Shown here: positions 44,124 through 51,555 of the stretch, piece by piece
How positions within the stretch are numbered: position 1 is the stretch's first letter
Layout: every line of letters begins with the position of its first letter
DNA from: Microthrix sp041394405
Lineage (GTDB): Bacteria > Actinomycetota > Acidimicrobiia > Acidimicrobiales > Microtrichaceae
Length of the DNA stretch: 64,000 nt
Direction of reading: 5' to 3'
Assembly (NCBI GenBank): GCA_041394405.1
Contig: JAWKIF010000015.1
Coordinates: forward strand, 1-64,000
Translations under genes and position numbers: made by a program
The notes under the pieces: generated by a model
What the model saw: only the letters and a program-made list of their open reading frames with translations
The model's database searches: none
What the model was told of the DNA's origin: nothing

Positions 44124-44151
44124 CGAGGGCCACCCCGCAGGGTGGCCCTCG
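44124..44151. terminator. Strong hairpin between the sigma and zinc-ribbon genes
   Basis: CGAGGGCCACCC (44124-44135) pairs perfectly with GGGTGGCCCTCG (44140-44151) over a CGCA tetraloop, a 12-bp GC-rich stem. It lies 23 bases beyond the stop of the 46-residue zinc-ribbon gene and is most likely its terminator, insulating it from sigR. No clear T-run, as usual in high-GC actinobacteria. Confidence 0.7.
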
Positions 44152-44174
44152 TTCGTTCGACTGTTCGTGGGGGA

Positions 44175-44315
44175 TCAGACGAGTTGGTGATCGCTACGCC
44201 GGGGCGCTGCCCGGTGATAGCTGTGACGCCGGAGCCATGATCCGCATCGGGGGCACTTGCTTGCCATCCCGGCGGACAGGCCCTGGCAGTAACGACACGC
44301 CGTTGTGTCATTCAT
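44175..44315 (-). CDS. 46-residue zinc-ribbon protein
   Basis: ATG at 44315 with a consensus ribosome site AGGAGGT 5 bases upstream. The product has two CxxC knuckles, CRYC (8-11) and CPRC (23-26), separated by 11 residues, then an Arg/His-rich tail (LRRHSYHRAAPRRSDHQ). This is a small stand-alone zinc ribbon. It is bracketed by its own promoter and a strong hairpin, so it is a single-gene unit that is probably well expressed. Binding of RNA, DNA or a protein is possible; no family name recognised. Confidence 0.7.
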   Translation of the reverse strand: MNDTTACRYCQGLSAGMASKCPRCGSWLRRHSYHRAAPRRSDHQLV

Positions 44316-44349
44316 GCGAGACCTCCTGGTCTGATGTGGTTGCCTCACT

Positions 44350-44378
44350 ACCTTACGGTGTCGATTGTTACGATTCAA
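44350..44378 (-). promoter_or_regulatory. Sigma-A-like promoter of the small zinc-ribbon gene
   Basis: On the minus strand TTGAAT (44378-44373) is followed by 17 bases and TAAGGT (44355-44350). The -10 lies 34 bases before the ATG, giving a short leader with the AGGAGGT site. Good spacing and a local drop in GC support it. Confidence 0.6.
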
Positions 44379-44489
44379 TGACCCCCGCGAACCAACCTGA
44401 GTAGTTCCTTTGGCCCGGGCCCTGGACCTCCCCCGGTTGGTCGGTCACCGGGACACTCGTTGGTCGTTCAGCGACGCGGAGCGGAGCGG

Positions 44490-44562
44490 AGCCCGAGAGG
44501 AGAATCGAACTCCTGACCTGCTCATTACGAGTGAGCTGCTCTGCCGTCTGAGCTACCCGGGC
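44490..44562 (-). tRNA. tRNA-Thr (anticodon CGT)
   Basis: Minus-strand cloverleaf of 73 bases including the discriminator. Acceptor GCCCGGG pairs with CTCGGGC; D arm GCTC/GAGC; anticodon stem GCTCA/TGAGC with loop CTCGTAA (anticodon CGT, reads ACG); T arm AGGAG/CTCCT with TTCGATT loop. CCA is not encoded; the next bases are CCG. Confidence 0.95.
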
Positions 44563-44711
44563 GGGAACCTCCGAGCATACCAGCGCATCGATCGGGCCCG
44601 TTCCCCGCCGCGACCGCGACCGGCCCGACCAAATCCGCCGAGCGCTCACGTCGTGACCCGCAGCGGAAGCCGATACGCTTGGCGACCCCTTGGAATGCGG
44701 GATCCAAGGGG

Positions 44712-47003
44712 ATGGAAGCCGACGCCAAAGCACACCGGAGCACCACCCAGACCGTGGACAGTCAACCGCCCGCCAGCGCGACTCGTGCTTCCGGACTGAC
44801 CAGCGAATCGCTGGTCGCCCAGCTTCCCGTCGCCCTCGCCCTGCTCGGGTCGGACGGGTGCATCGAGGCCGTCAGCGCCTCGCTCGCACGGGACGTGGCC
44901 CGGGCGCCGAGCGATCTGGTGGGGATGCCCATCCGCGAGCTGATCGATCGGGGCGACGGGCTGCGGCTGAGCGACGCGCTGCGAACGTCGCAAGCCCAGG
45001 TCGGCAGCCAGCGGACCAGCAACATGTCGCTACGGCGACCCGATGGCGTCTCGGCACGGGCCGAGGTGCGGATCCGCGCCCTGGAAGAGGGCGGCTGGGT
45101 GGTTCGGTTGCACGCGCCCCGCTTGTCGGGTTCCACCTCCGGAACACTCGTCCCGGACGTGGAGCCATCCTCCAGCCCACACAACCTGGCCTCGCTCGGC
45201 CAATGGCAACTGAGCGTTCACGAGTTGATCTCCGGTGGCGCCTCACCCGAGGCCATCTTCGAGAGTGTGGCCCGCCTCGTGGATCACCACCTCGGCGGCA
45301 CCTGCGTCGTCACCATCAAGGACCACGATGGCGGGCACTGGACCGCTGAAGTGGTGGCGGCACCCAGCTTGGAGGCCATCCTGGGCCTCAGGACTTCTAC
45401 CTCCAGCCCCGAACACGACCCGACCCAACCGGGGGTGGACATCACCACCCACCTGACCGACGTCCCCATGTACCAGCAGGCCCTGGCGGCGCACGGGGCG
45501 ACCGACATGCCCATGGCGCTGCTGGATCCGGAGACCGCCGTCTGGTCGGCACCCATCGCCAGCTCCCAGACGGGGCGGCCCGTGGGGCGGGTGTCGGTGC
45601 TGGTCGACCCCAACCGCGTGGTGACGGACTGGGATCGTGAGGTGCTGACGGCTGCGGCGAGCCTGGCCGGCCTGGCCGCAGAGCGCCGGCGCTCCGACCT
45701 GGAGATCCGCCAGCAGGCGCTCTATGACCCGCTCTCCCAGCTGCCCCGGCGGGGGCTGTTCATCGACCGGGTCTCCCAGGCCCTGCGCCGCTCGGCGTCG
45801 CCCACGACGGCCGTGATCTTCGTGCAGCTCGCCGAGCTGCACCTCATCAACACCAGCTACGGCATCGATGCCGGCGACCTGGCGGTTACCGAGTCCGCCC
45901 GACGCCTGGAGTCGGTCGTCGGTTCCAGCGGCACCGTCGCACGCTTCGGGGGCGACGAGTTCGCCCTGTTGGTCGAGCGGGCCGATGCCAGCGCCATCGC
46001 AGGGAGCGTCCAGTCCGCGTTCGTGCCCGCCTGGGAGCTGCGCACCAGCGAGGGGCCGGTGTTCGTGCATCCCCACGTCCTCGCCGGGCTTGCCTACGCT
46101 GACCCTGCCGACGACGCCGCCTCGCTGTGCCGCAAGGCCCAATCCGCCCTGCGCTGGGCCCACCAACCGGGCGCCGAGCCCACCGTCGTCTACGAGGAGT
46201 CGCGCCGGGCCGGCTCGGTGGAACGCTTGGCCCTGCGGGGCGACCTGCGCCAATGCGTGTCCCGGGGCGAGCTGCGGATCGACTACCAGCCCAAGGTGAA
46301 CCTGAACACCGGGTTGATCGCCGGCGCCGAGGCGCTGGTGCGCTGGCATCACCCCACGCACGGCGTGCTGCGCCCGGACCAGTTCATTGCGCTGGCCGAG
46401 GAATCCGGCGTGATCGTCGACATCGGCGAGTGGGTGCTGGTGGAGGCCGTCCGCACTGCGGCCCGATGGCGGCGCGATGGGCTCGTCGCCGACGACTTCC
46501 TGATTGCCGTCAACATGTCGGCCCGCCAGCTGTGGTCGCCCGCCTACGGCGACCTGGTGGCGGAGGTGCTGGAGCAGGAGGCGTGGCCGGCCGAGCAACT
46601 CAGCCTGGAGTTGACCGAAACGCTGCTGGTCAGCAACTACGAGGAGCTCTTGGTGGCCCTGGGACGCCTCAAGGGCAACGGCGTGCTGTTGGCGGCCGAC
46701 GACTTCGGCACCGGCTATTCCGCGCTGTCCTACCTGGACGAGTTGCCGCTGGACATCCTGAAGGTGGACAAGGGCTTCGTTGCCCGCATTCGCAGCGACG
46801 GCGGCGGATCGGTGGTGGCCACCGGGGTGGTCTCGATGGCCGACGAGCTCAGCCTGAAGACGTGCGGGGAGGGCGTGGAGACCACCGAGCAGTTGGCCGG
46901 CCTCCGGGCGCTGGGTTGCCACTGGGCGCAGGGGTACCTGATCGCCAGGCCGCTCTCCCCCGACCGCTTCACCGAACTTGCCCAGACCGGCCCCCGCTGG
47001 TAG
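44712..47003 (+). CDS. PAS/GAF-like sensor with GGDEF and EAL domains
   Basis: 763 residues from the ATG at 44712 (preceded by AAGGGG). The N-terminal part resembles a PAS domain (about 30-130), then a GAF-like region (about 165-320), GGDEF (about 340-500; motif RFGGDEF at about 411-417) and EAL (about 520-755). The EAL catalytic residues are present: GAEALVRWHHP, NMSARQL, ELTETLL, DDFGTGYS, KVDKGF, GEGVET and QGYLIARP, so c-di-GMP hydrolysis is likely. The GGDEF half-site that normally begins DLDxFK reads VQLAELHLIN, losing the first metal Asp, so cyclase activity is doubtful. No membrane helix. Confidence 0.9.
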   Translation: MEADAKAHRSTTQTVDSQPPASATRASGLTSESLVAQLPVALALLGSDGCIEAVSASLARDVARAPSDLVGMPIRELIDRGDGLRLSDALRTSQAQVGSQRTSNMSLRRPDGVSARAEVRIRALEEGGWVVRLHAPRLSGSTSGTLVPDVEPSSSPHNLASLGQWQLSVHELISGGASPEAIFESVARLVDHHLGGTCVVTIKDHDGGHWTAEVVAAPSLEAILGLRTSTSSPEHDPTQPGVDITTHLTDVPMYQQALAAHGATDMPMALLDPETAVWSAPIASSQTGRPVGRVSVLVDPNRVVTDWDREVLTAAASLAGLAAERRRSDLEIRQQALYDPLSQLPRRGLFIDRVSQALRRSASPTTAVIFVQLAELHLINTSYGIDAGDLAVTESARRLESVVGSSGTVARFGGDEFALLVERADASAIAGSVQSAFVPAWELRTSEGPVFVHPHVLAGLAYADPADDAASLCRKAQSALRWAHQPGAEPTVVYEESRRAGSVERLALRGDLRQCVSRGELRIDYQPKVNLNTGLIAGAEALVRWHHPTHGVLRPDQFIALAEESGVIVDIGEWVLVEAVRTAARWRRDGLVADDFLIAVNMSARQLWSPAYGDLVAEVLEQEAWPAEQLSLELTETLLVSNYEELLVALGRLKGNGVLLAADDFGTGYSALSYLDELPLDILKVDKGFVARIRSDGGGSVVATGVVSMADELSLKTCGEGVETTEQLAGLRALGCHWAQGYLIARPLSPDRFTELAQTGPRW

Positions 47004-47049
47004 CGGCTGCTGGGCCGGTGGGGGCGCGCTGCCTGCGCCGTCGCGCCGA

Positions 47050-47949
47050 TCAGTCGACGTCGACCGGATCGCACAACGAGATGAAGCGGGCACCCTGGGC
47101 CTGGTAGTGGTCGATGATGCGTGGCAGGGCTTCGACGGTGGCGGTGCGATCGCCGCCGCCGTCGTGCAACAGGATGAGCTGGCGTTGGCCGGGCACGGTG
47201 GTTCGGGCGACGATGCCGTCGGCATCGGGGGACTGCCAGTCCAGGCTGTCGATGTCCCAATTGACCAGACCCACCGAGTACTTGGCGGCCAGCTTCAGAA
47301 TGTCGGCGTCGAAGGACCCGTACGGCACCCGGAGGCAGCGGGTTCGTCCCGTGCCGACCACGCCGTCGATGGCCTCGATGGAGTCGGCGATCTCGGCTTC
47401 GGCCACCCGCGGGGCGACCGTCTCCAGGTCGGGGTGGGTCATGGTGTGGGCACCGATGGAGAACCCGGCGTCGGCCACGGCCTTGGCGTCGTCGGGACGG
47501 GCCAACACGTTCTCGCCCAGCATGAAGAAGGTGGCCGGCACCTGTTCACGCTGGAGAATCTTGAGCACCTCGGGGGTGTACTGCGACGGGCCGTCGTCGA
47601 AGGTCAGGGCCACCACGGGGGCCAACTCGCCCTCCAGCTCGGGCATGGTGAGCAGCTCCCGCACCTCGGAACCGGGTATGGGCGTGGTGCCCTCCCACAT
47701 GCCCGGCTTCGGGAGGTCGCGCTGGTAGCGGGCCGGGGGCAGGGTCGGGGGCGACTCCGGCTGAGATGGCGACACCTCGACGGTCTTCAGGTTGGCCGGT
47801 TGCGCGGACTTGGCGAGCCGCGCCTTGGTGGACTCGCTCCGGTTCTCGGCGTGGCTCAGCCCCCGGGCGCCACCTGCCAGCACCAATAGCACGAGCGCGG
47901 CGCCAACGAGGGCCAGCTTCCACGATGACGATGAGCGGTTGGGGTTCAT
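47050..47949 (-). CDS. Polysaccharide deacetylase (NodB/CE4 family), membrane anchored
   Basis: 299 residues from the ATG at 47949. A membrane helix (about 11-31) anchors the protein, followed by a Ser/Pro-rich linker. CE4 motifs: MT1 ALTFDDGPS (about 112-120), MT2 HTMTHPDL (His pair), MT3 RVPYGSFD, and LLHDGGGD for the last motif. The Asp-His-His metal site is complete. It probably removes N-acetyl groups from peptidoglycan or another wall polymer. Its gene lies downstream of holB beyond a strong hairpin, so it likely has its own promoter. Confidence 0.9.
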   Translation of the reverse strand: MNPNRSSSSWKLALVGAALVLLVLAGGARGLSHAENRSESTKARLAKSAQPANLKTVEVSPSQPESPPTLPPARYQRDLPKPGMWEGTTPIPGSEVRELLTMPELEGELAPVVALTFDDGPSQYTPEVLKILQREQVPATFFMLGENVLARPDDAKAVADAGFSIGAHTMTHPDLETVAPRVAEAEIADSIEAIDGVVGTGRTRCLRVPYGSFDADILKLAAKYSVGLVNWDIDSLDWQSPDADGIVARTTVPGQRQLILLHDGGGDRTATVEALPRIIDHYQAQGARFISLCDPVDVD

Positions 47950-48068
47950 GCAACGCCGTTCCCTGTCGAACCGGGCAATCGGTTCCGTCAAGTCGCAGAA
48001 CCGTGGTGAAGGGTCTCCAACGGTAGCAATCCATCCGCGGTTGGCCAACCCGGCGCGAATGGCGGTCA

Positions 48069-48104
48069 GAGCGCCACTGAGCGAGAACGCTCGCTCAGGC
48101 GCTC
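48069..48104. terminator. Terminator-like hairpin over the holB stop
   Basis: Two-part stem: CTGAGCGAG (48077-48085) pairs with CTCGCTCAG (48090-48098) over an AACG loop, extended by GAGCGC (48069-48074) with GCGCTC (48099-48104) after a 2-base bulge. It overlaps the TGA of holB and should end the topA-holB transcript before the deacetylase gene. Confidence 0.6.
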
Positions 48105-49135
48105 AGGGACATCACCAGCCGCAGGAGCGCGAGGTCCTCCCGGGCGTTGTGCACCAAGGCGCGATCCAGCCGGTTGAGCGCAGCCCCCACCCGCTCGAAA
48201 CGCGCTGCGTCCTCGGCAGCGGCGTCCTGACGCGCCTCGTCGGCCAAGGCTGCCATGCCGGCTCGGAGGGCGTCGTTGCGCAACCGGCGCGACTCGCGTT
48301 TGTGGCGCTCCTCCAGCGACTTGCGGCGCCCCGCCACGCCGCGTTCGTGGTCGGTGGCCGAGGCGTCGAAGGCCTCCAGTTGGCGGGAGTGGCTGGCCGC
48401 CAATGCCTCGCCTGCAGAGTCGAGGTCCGCCACCAGTTCGGCCACCAGGCCCGACGCCGTCGCGGCGGTGCCGTCCACCCGTTCCAGCAGCGTGCCCCAG
48501 CGGGCCCACCGCGTGGCGGCCGATTCGTCCGACAGCAGCGCACGCACGCGTTCCAGGTCGCCGGCCGCGGCGCGTGCTGCAACCGCCACCTGCTCGGGAT
48601 CGAAGCCCTCGGCCGCTGCAGCCTGGGCCAACTCGGGGGCTGGAATCGGACGAAAGTCAACCCGCAGGCACCGGGAGGCGATGGTGACCAGCTCCGGGGT
48701 GACCTCCTCGGCCAACACCACGAAGGTCGTGGAGTCCGGAGGCTCCTCGATGGTCTTCAACAACACCGGCGCCGCATTGCGCACCAGATGGAAGTCCACC
48801 AGTACCAGCACCTGGTGGTCGCCCTCCGGCGGGGCCAGCTCGGCACGGCGGGCGATGGCCCTGGCCTCGTCGACGCTGATGGAGGCGCCGGAGCGTTCCA
48901 CCACGCCCACCGCCGGATGAATCTCGGCGGCGGCCAGTCGACGGTGCCGCTCGGCGCCCGGCGGATCGCGCCGGGCCAGCAGCTCTCCTGCGAACAGATC
49001 CGCGGCCCGCCGCGTGCCCCACCCGACGTGTCCGACGAAGAGGTAGGCGGGCACCGGCCGCTCGAGCGCTGCGGTCAGTTGGTTGACCGCCGGGCCCTGC
49101 CCGATGAGCTCGTCGAACGCCTGCGGCGCGCTCAC
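48095..49135 (-). CDS. holB: DNA polymerase III subunit delta-prime (clamp loader)
   Basis: 346 residues. The N-terminus FDELIGQGPAVNQL and YLFVGHVGWGTRRAA match delta-prime; the P-loop is degenerate, as expected for this non-ATPase clamp-loader subunit. VRNAAPVLLKTIEEPP is the sensor/SRC-like region. The C-terminal half is a helical collar with a charged coiled segment (KSLEERHKRESRRLR). It overlaps tmk by 4 bases. In mycobacteria the gene is likewise close to topA. Confidence 0.9.
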   Translation of the reverse strand: MSAPQAFDELIGQGPAVNQLTAALERPVPAYLFVGHVGWGTRRAADLFAGELLARRDPPGAERHRRLAAAEIHPAVGVVERSGASISVDEARAIARRAELAPPEGDHQVLVLVDFHLVRNAAPVLLKTIEEPPDSTTFVVLAEEVTPELVTIASRCLRVDFRPIPAPELAQAAAAEGFDPEQVAVAARAAAGDLERVRALLSDESAATRWARWGTLLERVDGTAATASGLVAELVADLDSAGEALAASHSRQLEAFDASATDHERGVAGRRKSLEERHKRESRRLRNDALRAGMAALADEARQDAAAEDAARFERVGAALNRLDRALVHNAREDLALLRLVMSLSA

Positions 49136-49782
49136 GAGGGCACGCCCAGGCGCGACCGCACGGCATCGAGGACCGCCGCTGCCACGGCGTCGGCTGCGGC
49201 GGTGCCGTCGATGACCACCCAGCGTTCCGGGTCGACGTCCGCCTGGGCGAGAAACCCGGTGCGCACCCGCTCGTGGAACCCGTCGCCGGCCGCCTCGATG
49301 CGATCGCGCACCTCGCCCAGGCGGCGGGCCGTGACCGCCACCGGCACGTCCAACAACACGATCAGGTCGGGCTCCAGACCGGCGGTGGCGAAGTGGGACA
49401 GGGCCAGCACCTCCAGGGGATCGAGCCCTCGTCCGTAGCCCTGATACGCCACCGACGACCCGGTGAAGCGATCCGTCACCACGTGGCGGCCCGCCGCCAA
49501 CGCCGGTTCGATCACCGACTCGACGTGCTGCGCCCGGTCGGCGGCCATCATCAGCGCCTCGGCGCGGCGCCCCGGCGCCGCCTCGCCCCGGCTCTCCAAC
49601 AGCAACCGTCGCAGCTGAGCGCCCAGGGCGGTGTCGCCGGGCTCGCGCGTCACCAGCGCGCCCAACGCCGACGCCACCGCCGCCACCTGAGTGGTCTTGC
49701 CCGCCCCGTCGGGGCCCTCCAGCGCCACGAAACGGCCCCGTCGGGCCGGGTCGGTCCCGGCCTCGCCGCTGCGGGTGCTCAC
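49132..49782 (-). CDS. tmk: Thymidylate kinase
   Basis: 216 residues from the GTG at 49782. The P-loop ALEGPDGAGKTTQ (about 20-32), the DR(F/Y) motif VTDRFTGSSVAYQG and the LID-proximal RRLGEVRDRIE are characteristic. It phosphorylates dTMP to dTDP. Both ends overlap neighbours by 4 bases (MFS gene upstream, holB downstream), so it is translationally coupled. Confidence 0.95.
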   Translation of the reverse strand: MSTRSGEAGTDPARRGRFVALEGPDGAGKTTQVAAVASALGALVTREPGDTALGAQLRRLLLESRGEAAPGRRAEALMMAADRAQHVESVIEPALAAGRHVVTDRFTGSSVAYQGYGRGLDPLEVLALSHFATAGLEPDLIVLLDVPVAVTARRLGEVRDRIEAAGDGFHERVRTGFLAQADVDPERWVVIDGTAAADAVAAAVLDAVRSRLGVPS

Positions 49783-51440
49783 GGTGTGCGACGATCGCCG
49801 TCGTCGGGCCCGGTCTTCACCGCTCCGCCGGGGAGCCCGGGCAGCGACGGCACGGGACGGGGCCGGGGGCTCTGGCGGTCGGCCCCGGCCTCGACGGAGG
49901 CTGCCAGCTCCTCGCGGCTGAGCTCGGCGGAGAACTCCGGCCTCGCACCGCTGGCCCGAAGCTGGGCACGGACGTCGGCCAGGCCCTCCCGAAGGTGAAA
50001 GCCCATCGAGCGCGTGGCCAGGGCGGCAGCCGCCATCACGATCAGCCCACCCACCCAGAGCGCCACACGAACCCCGGGAACCGCCAGCGAGAACCCGCCC
50101 AGTTGAGCCTCCGGAATGCCCTCGGCGTTCAGCTCGAACACCGAGGAGGTCAGCGTCTCGAACAGCGCCGCCAACACCGGCCCCAACAAGAGCGCCACCA
50201 GGACGCACATGCGCACCAGGGTGAGCAACGTCGAGAAGATGCGCCCCCGCAGCTCGTCGTCGGTGTAGGTCTGCAGCAGGGTGAAGCCCAGCACGTATAC
50301 GGTGCCCGCACACAGGCCCAGCACAAACACGCCCGCGGCGGCGGGCCAGAACGAGCTCATGGAGGCGGCAAAGATCAGCGAAATGCCGCTGGAATAGGCG
50401 GCGATGAGGAACGACGCCCGCTTGGGCATCAGCTTCTGAACGAACCACAGCGCGCCGATGCCCACCGCCACGCCCAACCCCAGCGAGGTGATGAACAACG
50501 AGAAGGTGTCGCCCGAACCGATGACCTTCTCGGCAAAGACCGGGCCGAGGGGCACCAGCATGGCGCCGCCGAACAGCCCGGTCGCCAGTCCGACGTTCAC
50601 CCCTCGCACCACCGGGTTCTCGATGATGTAGGTCCAGCCCTCGCGGATGTCGGCGATGGTCTGCCCGATGCTGACCGCCCGGTCGGACTCGCTCGGCGGC
50701 TGGCCCTTCGGGTGCACCAGCTTCCACACCAGCAGCGCGGCAACCAGGAACGAGGCCGCATTGAAGTAGAAGGCCATGCTCTGGCTGCCGCCGAGGTCGG
50801 TGCGGAACTGCAGCGGCCCCAGCCACGAGATGTCGGCCAGGGCGTTGTTGGCGGCCGTGAGGCCGTAGATGAGGCCACCGGCCACCGGCATCGTGCAGTA
50901 GGCCGCCACGAGGCTGAGCGAGTTGGCGTCAGTCAGCTTGTTTCGGGGCACCAGCCCGGGGACGATCGCCTCCTTGGCGGGCGACCACAGCATCGTGAAC
51001 ACCTCGAGGGCGAGCGACGCCAGCACCAGGCCCGGCACCGTGCGAACGAACGGCAGGGCCATGAACACCCCGGCCCGGGCCACGTCGGAGACGAGCATGA
51101 CCTTCTTGCGGTCGAAGCGGTCCACCACCACCCCGGCCAACGGGGCGAGAAACAACCCGGGCGCCACGCGCGCCGTCAGCACCAGTGCCGTTGCCGCCTC
51201 CGGCTGGGACGACACCTGCGCCGCCAGGGCGGTGATGGCGAAAAGCCCCACCCAGTCGCCCATGGCCGACACCAGTTGCACGACCCAGAGGGCGAAGAAG
51301 TCGCTCGATCCGAAGACGCGTTCCTTCCATCCGCCCGGCGGTCGCGTGGCATCGCCGATCGGCGGGGACTCGGGGCCGCCCTCGGGGGCGGACCCGGCCG
51401 GTGCGTCGACCCCATCACGAGGCTGAGTGCTTCCCATCAC
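49779..51440 (-). CDS. Major facilitator superfamily transporter (MFS_3/EntS-like)
   Basis: 553 residues with about 10-12 membrane helices. The loop motif DRFDRKKVMLVSDVAR between helices 2 and 3 and FFALWVVQLVSAMGDWVG near the start match the MFS_3 exporter group. A cytosolic N-terminal tail of about 45 residues and a C-terminal tail of about 90 residues (Pro/Ser/Glu-rich) are added. It lies between topA and tmk. Substrate unknown; exporters of siderophores and drugs belong to this group. Confidence 0.88.
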   Translation of the reverse strand: MMGSTQPRDGVDAPAGSAPEGGPESPPIGDATRPPGGWKERVFGSSDFFALWVVQLVSAMGDWVGLFAITALAAQVSSQPEAATALVLTARVAPGLFLAPLAGVVVDRFDRKKVMLVSDVARAGVFMALPFVRTVPGLVLASLALEVFTMLWSPAKEAIVPGLVPRNKLTDANSLSLVAAYCTMPVAGGLIYGLTAANNALADISWLGPLQFRTDLGGSQSMAFYFNAASFLVAALLVWKLVHPKGQPPSESDRAVSIGQTIADIREGWTYIIENPVVRGVNVGLATGLFGGAMLVPLGPVFAEKVIGSGDTFSLFITSLGLGVAVGIGALWFVQKLMPKRASFLIAAYSSGISLIFAASMSSFWPAAAGVFVLGLCAGTVYVLGFTLLQTYTDDELRGRIFSTLLTLVRMCVLVALLLGPVLAALFETLTSSVFELNAEGIPEAQLGGFSLAVPGVRVALWVGGLIVMAAAALATRSMGFHLREGLADVRAQLRASGARPEFSAELSREELAASVEAGADRQSPRPRPVPSLPGLPGGAVKTGPDDGDRRTP

Positions 51441-51555
51441 GACAACAAGGGCGCGCGAGCCCCTGCCGGGCCCGGAAACGCCGCACTCTTTCTAACAGGA
51501 TTGGCTCCCGACGATTCGTGATGCACCGCAACGCGACGCACCTGCGGGAGCGGGC

